This document shows positions 36,080 to 43,831 of a stretch of DNA of 64,000 nucleotides, one piece after another. The DNA lies in NCBI GenBank assembly GCA_038525525.1, contig JBCBHO010000001.1:496001-560000 (forward strand), written 5' to 3'. Source of the stretch: Shimia_B sp038525525 (GTDB taxonomy: Bacteria; Pseudomonadota; Alphaproteobacteria; Rhodobacterales; Rhodobacteraceae). A program made the translations under genes and the position numbers. A model generated the notes under the pieces. The model had not been told where the DNA came from. It ran no database searches and saw only the letters and a program-made list of their open reading frames with translations. Position 1 is the first letter of the stretch; every line of letters starts with the position of its first letter.

Positions 36080-36541
36080 ATGTTCGAACGTCTCTTCGAG
36101 CTCTTCAAACCCGAGGTTTACGAAACCCCGCTGCCGGAGGCGGATGCAGAGCACGCGTTCGGCGCGTTGATGGTGCGAGTGGCCAAGGCCGATCACGCCC
36201 TGCTCTACCAGGAGCTTGAGCGGATCGACTACATCCTGGCCAAGCGCAATGGGCTCTCGGCCCTCGACGCCGCCAAGTTCCGCGCGTCCTGCGAGAAGCT
36301 TGAGGAGGCGATGCCCTCGACCCGCGAACTCGCCGAGATCCTCGTCGAAGAGGTGTCAGAAGAGGGTCGCGAGCAGATGTTCGTGGCGCTTTGGGAGGTA
36401 CTTCTGGCTGATGGGCTGCGCGACAAGCGCGAAGAGGTCGTGGTGGACCGCGTGGCCTCCGTGGTTGGCATCGGTGCCAACCGGGCAGCAGTACTGGCAG
36501 GCAACGTCCTGCCCGGCATGCCGAACAAGGACGGGACGTGA
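36080..36541 (+). CDS. TerB-like protein (first copy)
   Basis: A 153-residue, all-helical cytoplasmic protein. The pattern HAFGALMVRVAKADHALLYQELERIDYIL and, later, EGREQMFVALWEVLLADGLRDKREEVVVDRVASVVGI matches the two metal-binding helical repeats of TerB-type domains (D-A/G-x-E type loops after helix 2 and helix 5). The family is linked to tellurite resistance and membrane-associated stress in some bacteria; here no terC/D/Z is seen. It starts two bases after the pyrG stop and is followed, with a TGATG overlap, by the DUF1330 gene. Confidence 0.82.
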   Translation: MFERLFELFKPEVYETPLPEADAEHAFGALMVRVAKADHALLYQELERIDYILAKRNGLSALDAAKFRASCEKLEEAMPSTRELAEILVEEVSEEGREQMFVALWEVLLADGLRDKREEVVVDRVASVVGIGANRAAVLAGNVLPGMPNKDGT

Positions 36542-36834
36542 TGCCCAAGGGATACTGGATCGCCCATGTGACCGTGGACGACGCCGAAGCATACGAAGGC
36601 TACAAGGCCGCCAACGCAGCCCCCTTCGCCGAATACGGGGCGCGCTTCCTCGTCCGCGCCGGAGTGCAGGACGTGCCCGAGGGCGCAGCACGGCCCCGCA
36701 CCGTCGTGATCGAGTTTCCGACCATCGAGGCCGCCCGAGCCTGTTTTGCCTCCGAGAGCTACCAGGCCGCCAAGGCGATCCGCGATCCCATCGCCACGTC
36801 CGACCTCGTGATCGTCGAGGGGTACGACGGCTGA
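36541..36834 (+). CDS. DUF1330 protein
   Basis: A 97-residue protein with a ferredoxin-like alpha+beta pattern: KGYWIAHVTVDDAEAYEGYKAAN, RFLVRAGVQDVPEG and TVVIEFPTIEAARACFASESYQAAKAIR. This is DUF1330, a dimeric alpha-beta barrel family of unknown reaction. ATG at 36541 overlaps the stop of the first TerB gene (TGATG), so translation is coupled. It sits between two TerB-like genes. Confidence 0.88.
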   Translation: MPKGYWIAHVTVDDAEAYEGYKAANAAPFAEYGARFLVRAGVQDVPEGAARPRTVVIEFPTIEAARACFASESYQAAKAIRDPIATSDLVIVEGYDG

Positions 36835-36914
36835 GAGCGCCGCACGTGTTCGCATGGCGTCGCGCCTCCGGCCCGGGAATTGCCCTCGCCGGGGAAGCGA
36901 CTTAGATACCGCCC

Positions 36915-37355
36915 ATGTTCGGAAATCTCCTCAACCGCTTGGCCCAGCCAGAACCCGATCCCTTGGACGACGGCGATGCGCGGCTCGCGCTCACGGCGCT
37001 TCTCGTCCGCGTTGCCAAATCCGATGGTGCCTATGACGAGGCCGAGCGCGCGCGTATCCTCGCCATCGCCACCAAGCGCTACGGCCTGTCGCCGTTCGAG
37101 GCCCAGGCACTGGTGAAGGACGCCGAAGCGCTCGAGGGCGAGGCACCCGATACTGTCCGCTTCACCCGTGCCATCAAGGATGCGGTCCCGTACGAAGAGC
37201 GCATGGGCGTCATCGAGGCGCTCTGGTCCGTGGTGCTCGCCGACGGCGTGCGCGATGCCGAGGAAAACGCCCTGCTGCGGCTCGTGGCGAACCTGCTTGG
37301 CGTCAATGACCGCGACAGCAACATCGCCCGCCAGGCCGCCGAAGCCGGGCAATGA
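36915..37355 (+). CDS. TerB-like protein (second copy)
   Basis: A 146-residue helical protein related to the first copy: ARLALTALLVRVAKSDGAYDEAERARIL and MGVIEALWSVVLADGVRDAEENALLRLVANLLGV follow the same helical repeat, with DGAYDEAE and DGVRDAEE acidic loops that could bind metal. Sequence similarity with the first copy lies mainly in these loops. The next gene overlaps by ATGA. Tellurite function is not supported by the context. Confidence 0.82.
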   Translation: MFGNLLNRLAQPEPDPLDDGDARLALTALLVRVAKSDGAYDEAERARILAIATKRYGLSPFEAQALVKDAEALEGEAPDTVRFTRAIKDAVPYEERMGVIEALWSVVLADGVRDAEENALLRLVANLLGVNDRDSNIARQAAEAGQ

Positions 37356-38056
37356 TCGCAGCCCTTCCGATGTACGATCAGCCGCCCATGCAGGCGGTCA
37401 ACGATGCGCTTTGGGCGGCGATCCGCGACGCCCTGCCCTTCGAGGCGCCAGAGACGCTGACCCGCCACGACGATCTGATGGCGATCTGGACGGATCCCGA
37501 ACTGCTCATCGCCCATACCTGCGGGCTGGTGATGGCGCGGCCTCTGAGGGGCCGCGTGCATTACGTGGCCACGCCCGATTTCGGCCTCCCGGGCTGCCCG
37601 GCGGGGTTTTATGCCTCCGCGATGGTGCACCGCGCGGATAAGGCGCCCGGGCGCGGCGCGCGGCTGGCCTTCAATGACCCGGAGTCGCAATCGGGATGGG
37701 CGGCGGCGCAGGGGCATGGTTTTACCCCCGCTGTCGAGACAGGTGCCCATGCAGCCTCTCTCGCGGCCGTGGCGGAGGGGCGCGCGGATGTGGCGTTCGT
37801 CGATCGGCACACGTTGCGGATCATTGGCCTGCCCGAGGGGCTCACGGTGGGCGCGACCACCAAGCCCACGCCTGCCCTCCCGCTCATCACCGCGCGGGCC
37901 GAATGGGTGGCGCCCCTGCGCGCGGCGCTGCCAATGGCATTTGCCGCGCTGCCCGAGACGCACCGTGCGACGCTCGGCCTGACCGGGTTCGAGGTGCTCG
38001 ACATCGCCCAATATCACGCCGTTCCCCAGCCGCCCTACCCGCCGCGCGCGGCCTGA
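37352..38056 (+). CDS. PhnD-like phosphate/phosphonate-type binding protein without signal peptide
   Basis: A 234-residue protein with the type-2 periplasmic-binding fold pattern of PhnD-like proteins: LLIAHTCGLVMARPL near 50, ARLAFNDPESQSGWAAAQGHG near 110, AAVAEGRADVAFVDRHTLRII near 145. There is no signal peptide, so it is probably cytoplasmic or the start is misjudged; the ATG at 37352 overlaps the second TerB gene (ATGA). Its ligand is unknown. No phosphonate ABC genes are adjacent. Confidence 0.8.
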   Translation: MIAALPMYDQPPMQAVNDALWAAIRDALPFEAPETLTRHDDLMAIWTDPELLIAHTCGLVMARPLRGRVHYVATPDFGLPGCPAGFYASAMVHRADKAPGRGARLAFNDPESQSGWAAAQGHGFTPAVETGAHAASLAAVAEGRADVAFVDRHTLRIIGLPEGLTVGATTKPTPALPLITARAEWVAPLRAALPMAFAALPETHRATLGLTGFEVLDIAQYHAVPQPPYPPRAA

Positions 38057-38122
38057 CGCCACGCCTCCCCTTGCGGAGGCCCCGATTTCATGGCGTATTC
38101 GGTCAAACTTCGGGGATGAGAC

Positions 38123-38896
38123 GTGACCAATTCCGCACCGGTCATCGAAATCAAAAATCTGCACAAGGCTTACGGCGCGCTCGAGGTTCTCAAGGGCGTC
38201 GATATCCGTGCGGAGCGGGGCGACGTGATCAGCCTGATCGGCTCGTCGGGCTCGGGCAAATCCACGCTGCTGCGGTGCTGCAACCTCCTCGAAGACAGCC
38301 AGGACGGCGAGATCCTCTTCGAGGGCGAGCCGGTGAAGTGGGCGGGCGCGGGCCTCGCGCGCAGGCCGGCTGACAAGAAACAGGTGCTCAAGATGCGCAC
38401 CAACCTCTCCATGGTCTTCCAGCAGTTCAATCTTTGGGCGCATCTGACGATCCTCGAAAACGTGATGGAGGCGCCCGTGCAGGTGCTGGGGCGCGACCGC
38501 GCGGAGGCCGAGACGCTGGCGCGCGGCCTTCTCGACAAGGTGGGGATTGGCGACAAGTGCGAGCGCTACCCGGCGGAGCTGTCGGGCGGCCAGCAACAAC
38601 GCGCCGCTATCGCCCGCGGGCTCGCCATGGAGCCCAAGGCGCTCCTTTTCGATGAGCCCACCTCGGCGCTTGACCCCGAGCTTGAGCAGGAGGTGATCCG
38701 CGTCATCCGCGGCCTCGCCGAGGAAGGCCGCACGATGATCATCGTCACCCACGACATGGCCATGGCGCGCGACGTCTCCGACCACGTCGTTTTCCTTCAC
38801 CAGGGCAAGATCGAAGAGGAAGGCCCCCCGGCCGAGCTCTTCGGGGCCCCGAAATCCGAGCGGTTGCAGCAGTTTCTGTCTGCCGTGGCCGCCTAA
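38123..38896 (+). CDS. ABC transporter ATP-binding protein, polar amino-acid (HisP/AotP) type
   Basis: A 257-residue ABC ATPase. Walker A GSSGSGKSTLLRCCNLLE near 38, the signature LSGGQQQRAAIARGLAM near 155, Walker B ALLFDEPTSALDPE near 175 and the H-loop IIVTHDMAMARDVSD near 205 are complete. The insert after Walker A (WAGAGLARRPADKKQ) is typical of the histidine/arginine/opine class. It is first in the importer-catabolic operon. It starts with GTG at 38123. Confidence 0.93.
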   Translation: MTNSAPVIEIKNLHKAYGALEVLKGVDIRAERGDVISLIGSSGSGKSTLLRCCNLLEDSQDGEILFEGEPVKWAGAGLARRPADKKQVLKMRTNLSMVFQQFNLWAHLTILENVMEAPVQVLGRDRAEAETLARGLLDKVGIGDKCERYPAELSGGQQQRAAIARGLAMEPKALLFDEPTSALDPELEQEVIRVIRGLAEEGRTMIIVTHDMAMARDVSDHVVFLHQGKIEEEGPPAELFGAPKSERLQQFLSAVAA

Positions 38897-38920
38897 CCAG
38901 CCTCATCCAGGGAGAAAAAG

Positions 38921-39640
38921 ATGAAGCTTCTGATGACAACCACTGCGCTAGCCCTCGCGGGCTCGCTCGCGTTTGCCGACGGCCATTCGGTCGTGCGTCT
39001 GGGGACCGAGGGCGCCTATGCGCCGTGGAACTTCCTCGACGACAATGGCGAGGTCGCGGGTTTCGAGCGCGAGCTGGGTGACGAGCTCTGCGCGCGCGCC
39101 GAGCTGACCTGCGAGTGGGTGACGAATGACTGGGATTCCATCATTCCGAACCTCGTCTCGGGCAACTACGACGCCATCATCGCTGGCATGTCGATCACCG
39201 ACGAGCGCGACGAGGTGATCGACTTCACGATGGGCTACACCCCGCCGGACCCGTCGGGCTACCTCGCCGCCTCCGCTGACGCCGATATCGACGGCGGCGT
39301 CGTTGCGGCCCAGGTCAACACGATCCAGGCGGCGTTCCTCGCGGAGAAGGGCGTGACCGTCCTCGAATTCGCGACGCCCGAAGACACCATCGCCGCCGTG
39401 CGCAACGGCGAAGCCGATGCCGTCCTCGCCGACAGCTCCTTCCTCGCGCCCATCGCGGCCGAAGATGCAGGCCTCGTGCTGCTCGAGCAGCAGGAGATGA
39501 TCGGCGGCGGCGTGGGCATGGGCATCCGCGAGAGCGACGGTGAGCTGCGCGAGACGTTCAACGCTGCGATCCAGTCCATGAAGGATGACGGCTCGCTCAA
39601 CGCGCTGATCACGAAGTGGGAAGTGTCCTCCACCTTCTGA
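38921..39640 (+). CDS. Periplasmic substrate-binding protein of the amino-acid/polyamine ABC transporter
   Basis: A 239-residue protein with a signal peptide (MKLLMTTTALALAGSLAFADG, cleavage near AFA). The bac_3 solute-binding pattern includes LGTEGAYAPWNFLDDNGEVAGFERELGDELC, NDWDSIIPNLVSGNYDAIIAGMSITDERDEVIDF and DDGSLNALITKWEV at the C-terminus. It lacks the final about 20 residues of HisJ-like proteins but is otherwise full. CxxxxxxxC (ELCARAELTC) may form a disulfide, as in HisJ/LAO proteins. The next gene overlaps (TGATG). Confidence 0.93.
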   Translation: MKLLMTTTALALAGSLAFADGHSVVRLGTEGAYAPWNFLDDNGEVAGFERELGDELCARAELTCEWVTNDWDSIIPNLVSGNYDAIIAGMSITDERDEVIDFTMGYTPPDPSGYLAASADADIDGGVVAAQVNTIQAAFLAEKGVTVLEFATPEDTIAAVRNGEADAVLADSSFLAPIAAEDAGLVLLEQQEMIGGGVGMGIRESDGELRETFNAAIQSMKDDGSLNALITKWEVSSTF

Positions 39641-39963
39641 TGATCTTGCCCGATACACATCTCGGGCGATTGAAAGCCTGGCTTCGCGGTTGGCCGCGGA
39701 GCCATGTCTCGGCCCTCGTGGAGGGCCGGGACGCCGCGGGGCATTTCTATACCCATGTCGCGGCGCGGGTGGATGATATGCCCGCCCTGGAAGACGCCGT
39801 CTCGCAGCTCTTCGCGGAAAGCGGCGCCCACCTCGTGGAGGTGGCCGAGGCGAAGGCCGGTGGGCCGCGTATTCCGCCGGACCGCACCATCGTGCAGACC
39901 GCCGGGCGTACCTACTTTTCCGTGGATGTCTCGGGCCCTGAGCGCGAGCGCGAGCATGTTTGA
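39640..39963 (+). CDS. Small unknown protein within the ABC operon
   Basis: A 107-residue soluble protein starting MILPDTHLGRLKAWLRGWPRS and continuing HVSALVEGRDAAGHFYTHVAARV, SQLFAESGAHLVEVAE, TAGRTYFSVDVSGPER. It has an alpha-beta look but no motif I know. It is tied to its neighbours by a TGATG overlap at its start and an 8-bp overlap with the first permease at its end, so it must be made with the transporter. A role as a regulatory or accessory subunit is a guess. Confidence 0.75.
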   Translation: MILPDTHLGRLKAWLRGWPRSHVSALVEGRDAAGHFYTHVAARVDDMPALEDAVSQLFAESGAHLVEVAEAKAGGPRIPPDRTIVQTAGRTYFSVDVSGPEREREHV

Positions 39964-40819
39964 GTTTTGCGCCGACCCTGCCCAGTTGGAGACGCTGAGC
40001 TGGTTTGCCTGCTACTTCACCACCGGCAAGCACGCGCTGTTCTACTGGTCGTTTCTGACGGTCTTCGTGCTCCTCGGCATCACCGCGCCGGCAGCGCTGG
40101 CTTTCGGCTTCGGCGGGGCCACGGCGGCACGCTCGCGGATCGCACCGGTGCGCTGGCTCGGGAAGGCCTATATCGCGGTGGTGCGGGGCGTGCCGGACAT
40201 CGCCTTTTTCCTCTTTTTCGTGATCGCGCTCGACCAGGGCTTTGAGTGGCTGCGCCACCAGGCGCTTTGCCCAGACTGGACCGACCCCATCCGCCAGGGG
40301 AATGATTTCATCGTCTGCGCCGCGGCGAAGCTCCCGCTCTCGACCGCCCCGCAATGGCAGCACGAGGTCTACGGCTTCTTTCTCGCGGTCCTCACTTTCG
40401 CGATCGTCTTCGGCGCGTTTGCCGCCAATGTCCTTTTCGGCGCGATGAACGCCGTCCCGCGAGGCCAGATCGAGGCGGCAGAGGCCTATGGCATGAATGC
40501 GCGGCAGGCCTTCTGGCGGATCACCGTGCCGCAGATGTGGGTTTTCGCGCTGCCGGGCCTGTCGAACCTCTGGATGGTCCTGATCAAGGCCACGCCGCTT
40601 CTCTTTCTTCTCGGCGTCGAGGACATCGTCTACTGGGCGCGCGAGCTTGGCGGGACGCAGCTCGCGCGCTTCTCGGATTATCCGCATGGTGATTGGCGGC
40701 TGTGGTACTTCCTCTTCCTGCTGGTGTTCTACCTCGCGTTCACGCGGGTCTCGGAGCGGGTGCTCGGCCGTATCAACGCGCGCCTCAGCCGGGGCCAGGC
40801 AACACTGGGCGCGACGTGA
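39956..40819 (+). CDS. ABC transporter permease 1 (HisQ/AotQ type)
   Basis: A 287-residue membrane protein with five to six hydrophobic helices. The EAA loop is complete: IEAAEAYGMNARQAFWRITVPQ, the coupling motif with the ATPase. A hydrophilic insert at residues about 90-130 (FEWLRHQALCPDWTDPIRQG) makes it longer than HisQ (228); the family in Rhodobacterales often has it. The ATG at 39956 lies within the preceding gene; the longer frame upstream is not supported. Separated by 91 bp from permease 2, a gap that holds two hairpins. Confidence 0.9.
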   Translation: MFEFCADPAQLETLSWFACYFTTGKHALFYWSFLTVFVLLGITAPAALAFGFGGATAARSRIAPVRWLGKAYIAVVRGVPDIAFFLFFVIALDQGFEWLRHQALCPDWTDPIRQGNDFIVCAAAKLPLSTAPQWQHEVYGFFLAVLTFAIVFGAFAANVLFGAMNAVPRGQIEAAEAYGMNARQAFWRITVPQMWVFALPGLSNLWMVLIKATPLLFLLGVEDIVYWARELGGTQLARFSDYPHGDWRLWYFLFLLVFYLAFTRVSERVLGRINARLSRGQATLGAT

Positions 40820-40836
40820 GGGGCGGGGAGAAACAC

Positions 40837-40861
40837 GCCCCGAGGCTTATCCGGGGCCTTT
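40837..40861 (+). other. Hairpin between the two permease genes
   Basis: GCCCCG pairs with CGGGGC (40837-40842 and 40852-40857) followed by CTTTTCG. It looks like a weak terminator or an mRNA-processing hairpin inside the operon, and could reduce expression of downstream genes relative to the transporter. Confidence 0.5.
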
Positions 40862-40876
40862 TCGCCCAAGCAGGAG

Positions 40877-40897
40877 GTCCCGGGTCAAGCCCGGGAC
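40877..40897. repeat. Dispersed palindromic repeat
   Basis: GTCCCGGG-TCAAG-CCCGGGAC, perfect 8-bp arms, 14 bp before the start of permease 2. Same family as the copies at 10673, 43021, 47984 and 48070. Confidence 0.8.
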
Positions 40898-40910
40898 GCC
40901 TCAGGGCTCG

Positions 40911-41714
40911 ATGACCTGTTGGGAGACAGTTCAGGCCTATGCCTTCCGCAGCCTCGGCTACGGCGAGCGCCTCTTGCCGCGTGATGATTTCACGCTCTGC
41001 CAGCATTTCACCCTCATCGGCTCGGGGCTCATCTGGAACATCTACTTCGGCCTCATCGCGCTCCTCGCCGGGTTCGTGCTGGCCAACCTCGTCGCCGTGG
41101 GCAAGGCCTCCGCGCAGCCGTGGATCGCCAAGCCTGCCGACTGGTTCATCCTCGTCTTCCGGGGCTCCCCGCTCTTCATCCAGTTCTTTCTCGCCTACTT
41201 CATCTTCCTCGAGCTGAAGAATGCCGAGATCCTCCCCTGGCTCACCTCCGCCTGGGCCGGGGCGCTGATCGTGCTCTTCCTCAACACCGCCGCCTATTCC
41301 GGGGAGATCTTCTACGGCGCGCTGAAGTCGGTGCCCCGCGGCGAAGTGGAGGCTGCCGATGCCTACGGCATGTTCGGCGTCACGCGCTTTCGGCGCATCA
41401 TCTGGCCCACGCAGCTGCGGCTGGCCTGGCCTGCCTACACGAACGAGGCGATCTTCCTCTTTCACGCGACGACGCTTGTCTTTCTCTCGGGCTTTCCGGC
41501 GCAGCGCCAGCAGGGGGACGCGCTCTATTACGCGCAGTATTTCGCCGACAAGACCTTCAACCCCTTCGTGCCCTACCCGATCCTCGCCTTCTACTTCGTT
41601 CTCGTGACGCTCGTCCTGATCTTCGTGATGGGCCGCATCAACAAGCGCCTCAACCAGCATCTGCCGCAAGCGGCGCGGCGGCGGCTGCGCTTTCGCCCCA
41701 CGATGATCCGATGA
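40911..41714 (+). CDS. ABC transporter permease 2 (HisM/AotM type)
   Basis: A 267-residue membrane protein with about five hydrophobic helices. The EAA loop is VEAADAYGMFGVTRFRRIIWPTQ, close to that of permease 1, so the two should form a heterodimer. The segment FQRSPLFIQFF-like (seen as FRGSPLFIQFFLAYF) is typical of the family. The frame is open upstream into permease 1, but the ATG at 40911 gives the family start. A 4-bp ATGA overlap connects it to the glutamine-synthetase-like gene. Confidence 0.9.
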   Translation: MTCWETVQAYAFRSLGYGERLLPRDDFTLCQHFTLIGSGLIWNIYFGLIALLAGFVLANLVAVGKASAQPWIAKPADWFILVFRGSPLFIQFFLAYFIFLELKNAEILPWLTSAWAGALIVLFLNTAAYSGEIFYGALKSVPRGEVEAADAYGMFGVTRFRRIIWPTQLRLAWPAYTNEAIFLFHATTLVFLSGFPAQRQQGDALYYAQYFADKTFNPFVPYPILAFYFVLVTLVLIFVMGRINKRLNQHLPQAARRRLRFRPTMIR

Positions 41715-43006
41715 GCGGGCAAAGCGCCTCCGCGCGGATCGCTGCCGTCGATCTTAACGGTCTCTTGCGCGGCAAGCGGGTGCCGCGCGGCAAGCTCGGG
41801 CAGCCGATGCGCATGCCGTATTCCGCACTCAACGTGGATATCTTCGGCTTCGACATCGATGACAGCCCCCTTGTCTTCGCTTCGGGCGATGCGGACGGAA
41901 CGCTCCTGCCCGCGCCCCGCGATCCGGTGCCGCTGCCCTGGCTGGCCCATCGCCCGCCGCTGCAGATTTCATCCATGCATCACGAGGATGGGCGCCCCTT
42001 CGAGGGCGATCCGCGCAGGGCTCTCGACCGCATCCTCGCGCGCTTCGCCGATCGGGGCTGGACCGCTCACTGCGCGGTGGAGCTCGAATTCTACCTCGTG
42101 GAGCTCGACGGCGCGCTCGCGGCCCCGGTGAACCCGCGCTCTGGGCGCAGGCTGTTGTCGCCGCAGGTCCTCGGGTTGCGCCAGCTCGACGGGTTCGAGG
42201 CTTTTTTCAACGATGTCGAGGCCGGCGCCGCCGATATGGGCCTCGCCGCGCTCACGATCACATCGGAATCCGGACTGGGCCAATTCGAGGTCACGCTCGA
42301 CTATGCCCCCGCCATGACCGCTGCCGAGGACGCGATGCTCCTGAAGGAACTCATCAAGGGCACCGCCCGCAATCACGGGCTCTCGGCCACGTTTCTCGCC
42401 AAGCCCTTCTCGGAGGATGCCGGGAACGGGCTCCATCTCCACGCCTCGGTGCTCGATGCCTCAGGCGTAAATGTTTTTGACGATGGCGGCCCCGATGGCA
42501 CGCCAACGCTGCGCCACGCCATCGCGGGCACGCTCGCCGCGCTCCGTGCCTCGACCGTCCTTTTTGCCCCGCACCTGCCCAGCTACGCGCGCTTCGTCGA
42601 CAATGCCCATGCGCCCACCACCGCGAGCTGGGGCTACGACAACCGCACGGTAGCCGTGCGCGTGCCCTCTGGCCCGCCCGCCGCGCGGCGGCTGGAGCAT
42701 CGCGTGGCGGGGGGCGACGTGAACCCCTATCTCCTCTTCGCCGCCATTCTTGGCGCCGCGATCACGGGCATCGAGGATGCCGCGGAGCCACCGGCGCCCA
42801 CTGAGGGCAACGCCTATGCCCAATCCGACCGCGGCCTCGCGGAGCACCTGCCCGCCGCCATAGAGGCCCTCTCAGAGCCCGTCATGGCGCGGATCTTCCA
42901 TCCCGCCCTTCTTGACGGTCTTACGCGCACGAAGAGACAGGACTTCGCCAAATGTGCGCAGCTCTCCGAGAGCGATCTCGTCCAGGCGCTCCTTGAGACG
43001 GTCTGA
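41711..43006 (+). CDS. Glutamine-synthetase-like ligase 1 (gamma-glutamyl-polyamine synthetase family)
   Basis: A 431-residue cytoplasmic ATP-dependent ligase. The glutamine synthetase C-domain is seen in AVELEFYLVELD near 120 (E-x-E metal site), KPFSEDAGNGLHLHASVLD near 240 (His-x-His stretch) and WGYDNRTVAVRVPSGPPAARRLEHRVAGGDVNPYL near 300-345. The N-domain has AVDLNGLLRGKRVPRGKL, the pattern of PuuA-like proteins. It probably glutamylates an amine brought in by the transporter. It is distinct from the second ligase 0.8 kb on. ATGA overlap with permease 2. Confidence 0.88.
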   Translation: MSGQSASARIAAVDLNGLLRGKRVPRGKLGQPMRMPYSALNVDIFGFDIDDSPLVFASGDADGTLLPAPRDPVPLPWLAHRPPLQISSMHHEDGRPFEGDPRRALDRILARFADRGWTAHCAVELEFYLVELDGALAAPVNPRSGRRLLSPQVLGLRQLDGFEAFFNDVEAGAADMGLAALTITSESGLGQFEVTLDYAPAMTAAEDAMLLKELIKGTARNHGLSATFLAKPFSEDAGNGLHLHASVLDASGVNVFDDGGPDGTPTLRHAIAGTLAALRASTVLFAPHLPSYARFVDNAHAPTTASWGYDNRTVAVRVPSGPPAARRLEHRVAGGDVNPYLLFAAILGAAITGIEDAAEPPAPTEGNAYAQSDRGLAEHLPAAIEALSEPVMARIFHPALLDGLTRTKRQDFAKCAQLSESDLVQALLETV

Positions 43007-43020
43007 GGTGACGCTGCCCC

Positions 43021-43041
43021 GCCCCGGGCCTGACCCGGGGC
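43021..43041. repeat. Dispersed palindromic repeat
   Basis: GCCCCGGG-CCTGA-CCCGGGGC, perfect 8-bp arms, 15 bp after the stop of ligase 1 and before the amidotransferase gene. Its loop differs from the 40877 copy but matches the 47984 copy exactly. Confidence 0.85.
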
Positions 43042-43147
43042 CTCGTTCCGAACGGACGGTAGAGGCGCCAGGGCCGGGGCGTGCAGGGCCCGTCTTCCCT
43101 TCCCACCGATCCGCGCCTATCGTCCCCCGGCAACTCACAGGTGATCC

Positions 43148-43831
43148 ATGCATATCGGCATCCTGCAATGCGGCCACACTCCGCCCGAGGTCGCGGCCGA
43201 GCACGGCGATTTCGACGATCTTTTCCTGCGCCTTTTCGAGGGCCATGGGCTCAGCTTCACGACGTGGAACGTCGTGGACATGGTCTTCCCCGAGACGATC
43301 CATAGCGCCGAGGGCTGGCTCATCACCGGCTCGAAACACGGAGCCTACGAGGATCACGCCTTCATCCCACCGCTCGAGACCTTCATTCGGGACGCCCATG
43401 CCGCGCTCAAACCCATGGTGGGGATCTGCTTCGGTCACCAAATCATCGCGCAGGCGTTGGGCGGGCGCGTGGAGAAATTCTCCGGCGGATGGGCCATCGG
43501 GCGCCACGGCTACGTCATCGACGGCGATGACGTGCACCTGAACGCCTGGCATCAGGACCAGGTCGTAGAGCGGCCCGCGGAGGCCCGCGTCGTGGGCCAA
43601 TCCCCGTTCTGCGCCAACGCCGCGATGACCTATGGCGACCACATCATGACCGTGCAGCCCCATCCCGAGATCGGGAACGACGTCCTCGCCACCTATCTCG
43701 CGACGCGCGGTGCCGATCCGATCTTTCCGCGGGACAAGATCACCATGGCGCAGGAGATGCTCCGCTCCATGGGCGACGAGCCGCGGATCGCCGCGCGCCT
43801 CGCGCGCTTCCTAAAGGAGGCGCGGCCATGA
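43148..43831 (+). CDS. Class I glutamine amidotransferase-like protein
   Basis: A 227-residue triad-type amidotransferase domain. The nucleophile elbow is VGICFGHQIIAQALGG near residue 95 and the His-Glu pair is in TVQPHPEIGN near 178. It lacks a synthetase domain. Class I domains of this kind include stand-alone GuaA-like proteins and PuuD-like hydrolases; in this operon it may remove the gamma-glutamyl group from the oxidised, glutamylated product, though PuuD usually has a different N-terminus, so the assignment is inference. It overlaps the next gene by ATGA. Confidence 0.85.
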   Translation: MHIGILQCGHTPPEVAAEHGDFDDLFLRLFEGHGLSFTTWNVVDMVFPETIHSAEGWLITGSKHGAYEDHAFIPPLETFIRDAHAALKPMVGICFGHQIIAQALGGRVEKFSGGWAIGRHGYVIDGDDVHLNAWHQDQVVERPAEARVVGQSPFCANAAMTYGDHIMTVQPHPEIGNDVLATYLATRGADPIFPRDKITMAQEMLRSMGDEPRIAARLARFLKEARP

